DNA from: Prionace glauca
Lineage: Eukaryota; Chordata; Chondrichthyes; Carcharhiniformes; Carcharhinidae
DNA length: 64,000 nucleotides
Direction: 5' to 3'
Assembly (NCBI GenBank): GCA_037974335.1
Contig: CM075729.1
Coordinates: 100,922,799 to 100,986,798, forward strand
Position 1 is the first letter of the stretch; each line of letters opens with the position of its first letter. The notes beneath the pieces are model-generated. The model was not told the origin of the DNA. It was given only the letters and a program-made list of their open reading frames with translations, and made no database searches. A program made the translations under genes and the position numbers. This document shows, one piece after another, positions 11,771-20,742 of the stretch.

Positions 11771-13354
11771 TATGTTCACCTTTTATAGGTCTTATCCCTT
11801 CTCTTCTCATCCTTTTACTCTTCACATATTTGTAGAGTGCCTCGGGATTCTCCTTAATCTTACCCGCCAAGGCCTTCTCATGACCCCTTCTGGCTCTCCT
11901 AATTTCCTTTTTAAGCTCCTTTCTACAAACCTTATACTCCTCTAGATCCTTAACATCTCCTAGCTCTGTGAACCTTTTATATGCCTTTCTTTTCTTCCTG
12001 ATTGGGTTCACCACAGCCTTCATGCACCACGGCTCCCGCGACCTACCAAAACCTCCTTGTCCCATCGGAACGTTGTCATGAAGAGCACCAGTCAAACATT
12101 CCTTGAAAATCCGCCACCTTCCTTCAGTACTTTTCTCCAAGAACACCTCCTTCCAGCCTACTCGTCCAATTGTCTGCCTGATGTCATCATATTTCCCCTT
12201 ACTCCAGACAAACACCTTCCTAGCCTACCTCATCCAATCTCTTTCCAATGCTATCGTGAAGGAGATAGAATTATGACCTCCATCCCCAAGATGCTCTCCC
12301 ATCGAGAGATCCGACACCTGTCCTGGTTCATTAGCCAGCACCAGGTCAAGTACAGCCTCTCCTCTCGTAGGCTTATCCACGTACTGTCTCAGGAAACCCT
12401 CCTGAATACACCTAACAAACTCCTCCCCATCCAAACCCCTTACCCTAGGGATATTCCAGTCGATGTTTGGGAAATTAAAGTCTCCCATCATGACAACTCT
12501 GTTATTACTACATCTCTCTAGGATCTGTTTCCTTATCTGCACCTCAACTTCCCTGTCACTATTGGGTGGCCTGTAGAAAACACCCAGCAAAGTTATCGAC
12601 CCTTTGCTGTTCCTAACTTTCACCCACAAAGACTCTATAGACAGTCCCTCCACGGCATCCACCTTCTCTGCAGCCATGACACTGTCCCTGATCAACAGTG
12701 CCACTCTGCCACTTCTTTTTCCCCCCTCCCTATCCTTCCTGAAGCATCTGAATCCTGGCACCTGAAGTACCCAGTCCTGTCCCTGAGACATCCAAGTCTC
12801 TGGAATGGCCACCACATCACATTCCCAAGCAGCAATCCACGCCCTAAGCTCATCTACTTTGTTCACAACACTCCTGGCGTTAAAATAGACACACCTCAGA
12901 CCCTCGATCTGGGCACTTCCCTTCTCCATCACCCGTCTAACCTCCTGTCTATTGTCCTTCTCTACCTGGGAGCTAACCTCCTCGGTCTCAGCCACCTCAA
13001 TTCTATTCCCTCCCCCCAACCTTTCTAGTTTAAAGTCCCCCCGGTAGCCCTAGCCAACTTTCCCACCAAGATATTGGTCCCCCTGGGATTCAAGTGCTGC
13101 CCATCTTTATTGTACAGGTCACACCTTCCCCTAAAGAGGTCCCAATGATCCAGGAGCCGGAATCCCTGCCCCCTGCTCCAGTCCCTCAGCCACGCATTCA
13201 CCCTCCACCTCATTCCATTTCTGCTCTCACTGTCCCACCATGCAGGCAGCAATCCTGAGATTACTACCTTCATGTTCCTCTTTATCAGCTGTCTACCCAA
13301 TTCCCTATAATCCCTTTTCATGACCACTTCCCTCTTCCTGCTTATGTCAGCGGT

Positions 13355-13520
13355 ACCTATAAATGTAAATGCACCTAGTTTGGGGGCGTTTAAGAGATCT
13401 GTGGATAGGTTTATGGACGAAAAGGGATTGGTTTAGGCTAGTGGGTCATTGTTTTGTAACTGGTCAGCGCAACATCATGGGCCGAAGGGCCTGTTCTGCG
13501 CTGTAATGTTCTATGTTCTA
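13355..13520 (+). mobile_element. Short LINE-A-related 3' end inserted in LINE-A ORF1
   Basis: It runs from GCGTTTAAGAGATCTGTGGA through GCAACATCATGGGCCGAAGG to GCTGTAATGTTCTATGTTC on the + strand. It splits ORF1 of the minus-strand LINE-A between the IGDSI block and the VVISGLL block. It differs from LINE-A proper (GTTTAGGCTAGTGGG), so it is a sister subfamily. Confidence 0.8.
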
Positions 13521-13984
13521 TATGAACCACAACCTCCGGCTCCTCACCCTCCCCTTTCAGGATATCTGGGAGGCAGCCAAAGACATCCCGGATCCCAGCT
13601 CCAGGGAGGCAAACCACCATCCATGACTCCCGTCTGCATCCGCAAAAACGCCTGTCTGATCCCCTCACTATGGAATCCCCTATTAGTACTGCCTTGCTGC
13701 TCTTTTTCTTACTTTTTTGAAGTACTGGGTCAGGCTCAGCTCCAGAGAGCTGGTCACTGCTTCCTCCCCCAGGTGAGCTGTCCCCCCCAGCAGTACTCAG
13801 ACAGGAGTACTTATTTTGAAAGGGGACATCCACCGGCATGCTCTCCATCACATGAGCTTTCCCCTTCCTAACAGTTACCCATTTGCCTTCTTCCCATTGC
13901 CCCGGTGTGACCAATTGCCGGTAGCTCCTGTCAATTGCCTTCTCATTCTCTCTAATGAGACGAAGGTCCTTGATCTGCAGTTCC

Positions 13985-15614
13985 AAAAGAAATAGGAGCA
14001 GGAGTAGGCCATCTGGCCCTTCGAGCCTGCTCCGCCATTCAATAAGATCATGGCTGATCTGTCGTGGCTCAGTTTCACTTTCCGGCCCTCTCCCCATAAC
14101 CCTTAATCCCCTCTCTTATCAAAAACCCATCAACCCGCTTCTTGAAAATATTTAGCGAGGCAGCCTCCACCACTTCAACAGGTAGAGAATTCCAGAGATT
14201 CACCACCCTTTGAGTGAAGAAGTTCCTCCTCAACTCCGTTCTAAAACGCCCCCCCCTTTATCTTGAGGCTGTACCCCCTAGTCCTACTGTCTTTTTTGAG
14301 CGGGAAGAGTCTCTCCACCTCTATCCTATCCATCCCATTCATCATCTTATATGTCTCAATGAGATCTCCCCTCATTCTTCTAAACTCCAATGAGTACAAG
14401 CCTAGTTCATTCAGTCTCTCCTCATAGCTCAACCCCCTCAACTCCGGTATCAGCCTAGTAAATCTCCTCTGCACTCCCTCCAAGGCCAAAATATCTTTGC
14501 GCAGGTGCGGCGCCCAAAACTGCACACAGTACTCCAGCTGCGGCCTCACCAATGCCCTATACAGCTGCAGCAAGACCTCCCTACTTTTATATTCAATCCC
14601 CTTCGCTATGAAGGCCAGCATCCCATTCGCCTTCCTGACCACCTGCTGCACCTGCAAGCTGGGTTTTTGCGACTCATGCACAAGGACCCCGAGGTCCCTC
14701 TGCACCGTCGACTGCTGCAGTTTTTCGCCACGTAAGTAATAGTCCTTCCTACCATTCTTCCTTCCAAAGTGGACCACCTCACATTTGCCAACATTAAATT
14801 CCATTTGCCATTTCCTGCCCCATTCGCACAGCCTATCTAGATCCTTCTGCAGACTCTCCACACCCTCCGCACAATTTGCCGTTCCCCCAATCTTGGTGTC
14901 ATCAGCAAATTTCGACACCCTACACTCGGTTCCCTCCTCCAGATCATCTATATAAATGGTAAAAAGCTGAGGCCCCAGCACCGACCCCTGGGGCACTCCA
15001 CTAGTCACCATCCGCCAATCCGAATAGCACCCATTGACCCCCACTCTCTGCCTCCTATTTGACAACCAATCCTCTATCCACGCTAACACCCTACCCCCAA
15101 CTCCAAGTCCCCTGACCTTCTGCAATAACCTCTTATGAGGTACTTTGTCAAACGCCTTCTGAAAATCCAGAAAGACCACATCCACCGGCTCTCCTCTATC
15201 CACCGCCCTCGACACATCGTCATAGAACTCCAGTAAATTTGTCAGACACGACTTCCCTTTAATGAAACCGTGCTGCGTCTGCTCTATCAAGCAATTCCCT
15301 TCAAGATGCCTCGCAATTTCCTCTTTAATGACGGATTCTAACATTTTACCTACCACAGACGTTAAACTAACCGGCCTATAATTCCCTGCCTTTTGCCTGG
15401 CACCCTTCTTAAACAACGGTGTAACATTAGCCGTTTTCCAATCTTCCGGCACTTCCCCAGAATCCAGCGACGTCTGGAAAATAACCACCAATGCATCCAC
15501 TATAACCTCCGCCATTTCTTTCAGAACCCTCGGATGCATTCCATCCGGTCCTGGGGACTTGTCCACAATCAGCCCCTCCAGTCTGTCGAGCACCGCCTCT
15601 CTAGTAACAGTTCC
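13985..15614 (-). mobile_element. LINE-B, 5'-truncated, with a long open ORF2 frame
   Basis: The minus-strand frame 15593-14241 (450 codons) covers RT to the C-terminus: DKSPGPDGMHPRVLKEMAEV, NYRPVSLTSVVGKMLE, FLDFQKAFDKVPHKRLLQ, SGVPQGSVLGPQLF, KFADDTKIGGTAN and YCVQFWAPHLRKD. It then stops at KGGAF because a run of 8 G shifts the frame. The remaining C-terminus and 3' UTR run on to 13985. The seven bases CAGTTCC before 13985 and after 15605 may be the target duplication. Apart from the G-run the frame is clean, so this is a recent copy of the family seen full length at 49321-54636. Confidence 0.9.
14241..15593 (-). CDS. LINE-B ORF2 fragment: reverse transcriptase and C-terminal domain
   Basis: 450 codons open without interruption, but without the endonuclease. 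Motifs in order are the pre-RT GPDGMHPRVLKEM, RT NYRPVSL, DFQKAFDKV, SGVPQGSVLGP, the FADD active site, GKCEVVHFG, and the C-terminal LVRPQLEYCVQFWAP. As a mobile protein it would copy LINE RNA at the insertion site. This fragment cannot mobilise itself because its 5' half is absent. The end at KGGAF is premature relative to copies with 7 G, which continue for about 65 residues. Confidence 0.8.
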   Translation of the reverse strand: MLDRLEGLIVDKSPGPDGMHPRVLKEMAEVIVDALVVIFQTSLDSGEVPEDWKTANVTPLFKKGARQKAGNYRPVSLTSVVGKMLESVIKEEIARHLEGNCLIEQTQHGFIKGKSCLTNLLEFYDDVSRAVDRGEPVDVVFLDFQKAFDKVPHKRLLQKVRGLGVGGRVLAWIEDWLSNRRQRVGVNGCYSDWRMVTSGVPQGSVLGPQLFTIYIDDLEEGTECRVSKFADDTKIGGTANCAEGVESLQKDLDRLCEWGRKWQMEFNVGKCEVVHFGRKNGRKDYYLRGEKLQQSTVQRDLGVLVHESQKPSLQVQQVVRKANGMLAFIAKGIEYKSREVLLQLYRALVRPQLEYCVQFWAPHLRKDILALEGVQRRFTRLIPELRGLSYEERLNELGLYSLEFRRMRGDLIETYKMMNGMDRIEVERLFPLKKDSRTRGYSLKIKGGAF

Positions 15615-16972
15615 TTAACTGTCAGGGACAGGACTGTGTGACTGTGAGCAAGGCAAATAGAGGAATCCAGAAGGTAGTGTTAAAGGAGCTTCAGCCCTTA
15701 AACTTGTCAAACAGGTTTGAGATTCTTGTTTCTTGTGTGGTCAAGAGTGGGAGCTGTAGGGAGGATGAATAACCTAACCAAAACACCATGACTCAGGGAG
15801 CATTCAAGAAGGCGGGAAAAGAGAAATGCAGTTTTAATTGGAGATGTTATAGTCAGGGGAATAGATGCTGTTCTCTGTGGTCAGAATCCAGAGTCCCGAA
15901 GGCTGGGTTGCCTCCCGTTGTCTAGGTTCAGGACATCTCCTCTGGACTGCAGAGGAATTTGGATCAGGAGGGGAAAGATACAGATGTTGTTGTCCAAATG
16001 GGTAACAATGCATTGGTAGAAAAAGGAAAGAGGTTCTGCTAAGGGATATGAGCAGTTAGGGACTAAATTAAATAGCAGAACCAAAAAGGCAATAATCTCA
16101 GGATTACTACCTGAGCCAAAAGCTAATTGACATAGGATCCACAAGACTAAAAAGGGAGATGAGTGGCTCAAAGATTGGTGTGGGAGAAGTGGGTTGAATT
16201 CAAGAGACATTGGCACCGGTACTAACGAAGGAGGTACGGTCTCCACCTGAATCATGTTGGGACCAGAGTTCTGGCGAATCACATAGCCACGGCTGTAGAT
16301 AGAGCTTTAAACTAAGTAGTGGGGGCAGAGGGGATGGGGGGCGGAGTTCAGCTGCATGGAAAATTATGAAAAACATTAAAACAAAGGAGAGTTCAGGTGT
16401 TATTAAAGTTTCTAGAACAAATAATAGGATAGCGTGTTTGAAAAGGGGTAGGAATCTAACTTCAGGCACAGCAGGTAAGAGGGCAACTGTGAGAAAGGAG
16501 GTGGTCAATGCTGGGTGGTGTAAATTGTACGATACAGGGTAAATCAGCTTGTGGTGCAGGTTGAAATTGGTGGATATGATGTTGTGGGCATCACAGAGAT
16601 GTGGCTGCAAGGGGATCACAGCTGGAAGTTAAATATCGAAGTACACACATTCTATCAAAAAGACAGACAGATGGGCAGAAGGGGCAGGGTTGCCTAATTA
16701 GTAAGAAATGAAATTAAATTGATGGCAAAAAGCAACATAAGGTCAGAAAATGTAGAATCTGTGTGGGTAGAGTTGAGGGATCGCAAGGGTAAGAAGACCA
16801 TGATGAGAGTTATGTACAGGCCTCTGAGCAGTAGTCTGGTGTGGAACACAAAGTACACAGGAGATAGCAAAGATATGTAAGAAAGGCAAGGTTTCTAGGT
16901 GACTAGTGCAGTTCCAAAGGGGTCAGTGTTGGGACCACTACTTTTCACTTTATACATCAATGATCCAGGAAG

Positions 16973-18165
16973 TGCCGTGGACGTAGTGTACATGGACTTC
17001 AGCAAGGCTTTTGATAAGGTCCCCCATGCAAGACTTCTTGAGAAGGTGAGAGGGCATGGGATCCAAGGGCCTTTGGCCTTGTGGATCCAGAACTGGCTTG
17101 CCTGCAGAAGGCAGAGAGTGGTTGTGGTTGGGTCTTTTTCGGAATGGAGGTCAGTCACCAGTGGGGTGCCCCAGGGATCTGTTCTGGGACCCTTGCTGTT
17201 TGTCATTTTCATAAATGACCTGGATGAGGAAGTGGAGGGATGGGTTAGCAAGTTCGCTGATGACACGAAGGTCGGCGGTGTTGTGGATGGTCTGGAAGGA
17301 TGTCAAAAGTTGCAGCAGGACATAGATAGGATGCAGGAATGGGCGGAGAAGTGGCAGATGGACTTCAACGCAGATAAATGTGTAGTCGTCCATTTCGGCA
17401 GAACCAACGGGATGAACGAGTACACTATCAAGGGCAGGAGTCTTAGTAGCGTTGAAGAGCAGAAGGATCTCGGGGTCTGGGTTCACAGGACTCTTAAATC
17501 GGCCTCGCAGGTGGAGGAGGTGATCAAGAAGGCGTATGGTGTACTGGCCTTCATTAATCGAGGGATTGAGTTTAGGAGTCGGGAGGTAATGCTGCAACTT
17601 TACAGGACCCTCGTCAGGCCTCATTTGGAGTACTGTGCGCAGTTCTGGTCGCCTCACTATAGGAAAGACGTAGAAGCTATTGAAAGGGTGCAGAGGAGAT
17701 TTACAAGGATGTTGCCTGGACTGGGAGGCATGCCTTATGAAGATAGGTTGAGGGAGCTGGGACTCTTTTCCCTGGAGAGGCGAAGGTTGAGAGGCGACCT
17801 GATAGAAGTTTATAAAATGTTGAGAGGAATAGATAGGGTGGACTCTCAGAAGCTATTTCCCCGGGTTGAAATGGTCGCTACGAGAGGACACAGATTTAAG
17901 GTGCGGGGAGGGAAGTACAGAGGTGATGTTAGGGGTAAGTTTTTCACTCAGAGGGTGGTGGGTGAATGGAATCGGCTGCCGTCATCGGTGGTGGAGGCGA
18001 ACTCGCTGGGGTCTTTTAAAAGACTTCTGGATGAGTATATGGGGTTTAATGGGATTGGGGGTTATAGATAGGTCTATAGATTGGTGGGGTTGATGTGATC
18101 GGCGCAACTCGAGGGCCGAAGGGCCTGTTTGTGCTGTAATGTTCTATGTTCTATGTTCTATGAAA
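16973..18165 (+). mobile_element. LINE-A 3' portion inserted in LINE-C RT
   Basis: It begins at SAVDVVYMDFSKAFDKV and is open to the ORF2 stop after GIGGYR (18071). The 3' UTR ends in three TTCTATG repeats at about 18165, after which LINE-C resumes (GACTATGAAACAAGGGC..). Motifs are DFSKAFDKVPHARLLEKV, SGVPQGSVLGPLLF, KFADDTKVGGVVD and RPHLEYCAQFWSPHYRKD. By chance it joined LINE-C in frame, so one reading frame (16899-18071, 390 codons) runs from one element into the other. Near identity to the 32.8-37.1 kb copy makes it recent. Confidence 0.9.
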
Positions 18166-18374
18166 CAAGGGCATTGGGGATAAGTTTGCAGATGATACTA
18201 AGGTAAGTGAAGGGACAGATAGTATTGAGGAACAAGGAGGCTGCAGAAGAACTAGGACAGTTTTGAAGAATGGGCAAAGAAGTGGCAAATGGAATACAAC
18301 ATGGGGAAGAGTATGCAATTTGGCAGGAAAAGTAGAGGCATAGATTATTTTCTTAATGGGGACAGAAATCAGTA

Positions 18375-18672
18375 ATCAGAACCCTACACTGCAGAAGGAG
18401 ACAATTTGGCCCATCAAGCCTGCATTGACAACAATATCACCCAGGCCCCATCCCTGTAACCCCATTTATTCACCCAGTTAACCCCCCCGAATCTAAGGGC
18501 CAATCCACCTAACCTATACATCTTCAGACTGTGGAAGGAAATGAGGCAAATGGAGGAAACCCACACAGGCATGGGGACAACATACTAACTCCATATACAC
18601 AGTCACGCTGGAATTGAACTCAGGTTGCTGGTCATGTGAGCAGCAGTACTAAACACTGTGCCACTGTGCTGC
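18375..18672 (-). repeat. SINE inserted in LINE-C
   Basis: The complement reads as the HE1-like SINE: tRNA head at the high-coordinate end (CAGCACAGTGGCACAGTG), worn B box, body CACAGTCTGAAGATG, and tail near AACCCTACACTGCAGAAGG. LINE-C sequence is contiguous on either side. Confidence 0.8.
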
Positions 18673-19362
18673 AAAGGGACTGGGCATCTTAATTCAGGAT
18701 TCTCTTAAGGTTAATTTGCAGGTTGAGTTGATAGTTAGCAAGGCAAATGCAAAGTTTGCATTCATCTCGAGAGGACTAGAATACAAAAGCAGGGATATAC
18801 TGCTGAGGCTTTATAAGGCTCCAGTTAGACCACATTTGGAATATTGTGGGCAAGTTTGGGCCCTGTATCGAAGGAAGGATGTGCTGGTCTTGGAGAAAAT
18901 CCAGGGGCGCTTCACGAGAATGGTCCTAGGAATGAAGGGCTTGATTCATGAAGAGTATCTGAGGACTCTGAGTCTGTATTCAATGGAGTTTAGAAGGACA
19001 GTGGGGGGAGGGGTGGTCTCATGAAACTTACAGAATATGGAAAAGCCTGGATAAAGTGGAGAGTTGGATCTGAGGGCAAGCCTTGGAGTAAAGGGACGAC
19101 ATTTTAGAACCAAGATGAGAAGGAATTTCTTTAGCCAGAGGCTGATGAACCTATGGAATTCGTTGCTGCAGAAGGCTGTGGAGTCCAGTTCATTGACTGT
19201 TCATTGACAAAGATAGATAGATTCTTGATGAGTAAAGGGATCAAAAGTTACAGGGGAAAGATGGAAGAATGGGATTGAGGAACATATCAGCCATGATGGA
19301 GTGGCAGAGCAGACTTGATGGGCTGAATGGCCTAATTCTACTCCTTTATCTTATGGTCATAG

Positions 19363-20742
19363 TTAGAGATGATAAAGACACCAAGATGGCTGGATTGGCA
19401 GGCAGTGAGGAGCAGTGTCTGGCAATACAGCGGGGTATTGATAGGCTGGTTGGTTGGGCAGATACTTGGCAAATGGAGTTTAATCCGGATAAATGTGAGG
19501 TGATGCATTTTGGCCGGAATAATGTAGGGGGAAGTTATATGATAAAGGGTAAGCCCGTAAGGAGTATAGAATCGCAGCGAGACCTGGGGGTGCAAGTGCA
19601 CAAGTCTTTGAAGGTGGCAGTGCAAGTGGAGAGTGTGGTGAAGAAGGCCTATGGTATGTTAGCCTTTATAGGAAGGGGTATAGAATATAAGAGCTGGAGT
19701 CTAATGTTGCAGATGTACAGAACAATGGTTAGGCTGCATTTGGAGTACTGCGTACAGTTCTGGTCGCCTTACTACCAGAAGGACGTGGACACTCTGAAGA
19801 GAGTGCAGAGGAGGTTTACCAGGATGTTGCCTGGTATGGAAGGACTGGGGTATGAGGAAAGATTGAAGAAATTGGGGCTCTTTTCCCTTGAAAGACGCCG
19901 ACTGAGGGGGGATCTAATAGAGGTATATAAGATTATGAATGGTATAGATAGAGTAAACAGAGGTAAGCTATTTCCTATAATAGAGGCACGTAGGACAAGG
20001 GGCCATGGACTTAAGGTGAGGGGGGAGAGGTACAACACAGATATTAGAGGGAGGTTTTTCACACAGAGGGTAGTGGGGGTATGGAATGCTCTGCCAAGTA
20101 AGGTGGTGGAGGCAAACACGCTGGAGTCCTTTAAGAGTAACTTAGACAGGCACATGACTGGGTTGGAGATGGGTGGATATAGGAGAACCTTTTAAATTAG
20201 GGTCATTAGCATTGGGGTGTCCCTGGTAATGTAAATGGGTATAGTATGATAATAATGTTTTTTCTCTTTTCATTCACAGATTTTAAGTTGGTCCGCCTCG
20301 TGTCCAACAAGGGGAATACACGCGATGGGTCGTACTGGGGCTGCTTTTGGTTGTTTGAGATTGGCCTAGTGCTTCATGGCGTTAGTGTGTGCCTAAACTG
20401 GACAAGATACTGGGCAAGACGACAGCTCAGTGACTATCGCTGATTGCTGTGCAGATACATGGATTTGGGCCGGTGTCTGTGGGAGTTTACGCATTCTCCC
20501 CGTGCTTGCGTGGGTTTTCTCCGGGTGCTCCGGTTTCCTCCCACACTCCAAAGATGTGCTGTTAGGCTGATTGGCAGGAATAAATTGTCCCTAAATCAGA
20601 TTCCCTCAATCTGGATGGCCATAAAACATTAGACAGGGGTCGTGGGTGGAGAGGGGGACTGGTGGTGTTGAGATGGCGGCGCGGGCCCGTTGGGCCGAAG
20701 GGCCTGTTTCCCAGGCTGATTTTGTTCTTTGTTCTTTGTTCA
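19363..20742 (+). mobile_element. LINE-D 3' portion with a SINE-like 3' UTR
   Basis: ORF2 C-terminus is open from about 19370 to 20195: EEQCLAIQRGIDRLVGWADT, CEVMHFGRNNVGGSY, SQRDLGVQVHKSLKVAVQ, HLEYCVQFWSPYYQKD and FFTQRVVGVWNALPSKVVEA. The 3' UTR (20196-20742) contains a SINE-body piece (GGGTTTTCTCCGGGTGCTCC and CTCCCACACTCCAAAGATG). It ends GTTGGGCCGAAGGGCCTGTT with three TTTGTTC repeats. The 5' part is missing. An ATG at 19269 lies in the preceding LINE-C tail, so the 308-codon frame is a junction product. Confidence 0.85.

Larger units (their letters stand above)
10325..13984 (-). mobile_element. LINE-A, missing its 3' half, split by two LINE 3'-end insertions
   Basis: On the minus strand, ORF1 pieces come first (13975-13523, IGDSIVRGSDRR; then 13327-13025, VVISGLLPAWW and KDGQHLNPRG). 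ORF2 follows: endonuclease at 13019-12225 (LRCVYFNARSVVNKVDEL, PETW, MGDFNFPNIDWN), linker at 12215-11763, and the start of RT at 10941-10325 (GPDGMYPRLLWEVREVI, NYRPVSLISVVG, DFSNAFDKVPHARLLEKV). The sequence stops at about 10325 where RT motifs FADD and the C-terminal block should follow. That is odd, because LINEs normally lose the 5' side. ORF2 has a stop after VSVVG (near 10570). The inserts at 10981-11770 and 13355-13520 are in the opposite orientation. Confidence 0.85.
15620..19362 (+). mobile_element. LINE-C, nearly full coding span, decayed and split by LINE-A and a SINE
   Basis: The + strand starts inside ORF1 (ELQPLNLSNRFEILVS near 15690) and passes an SGNH-like block (LIGDVIVRGIDAVLCG) and GLHLNHVGTRV near 16240. 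ORF2 endonuclease remnants follow (ESVWVELRDRKG near 16750). RT SAVPKGSVLGPLLFTLYIND lies at 16900. After the LINE-A insert it resumes with KFADDTK (18180), and after the SINE with SKANAKFAFISRGLEYKSRD (18735). The 3' UTR ends in CTCCTTTATCTTATGGTCA. Many stops and shifts make it old. Part of the endonuclease and early RT is deleted near 16860. It keeps the esterase motif LHLN that LINE-B has lost. Confidence 0.85.
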
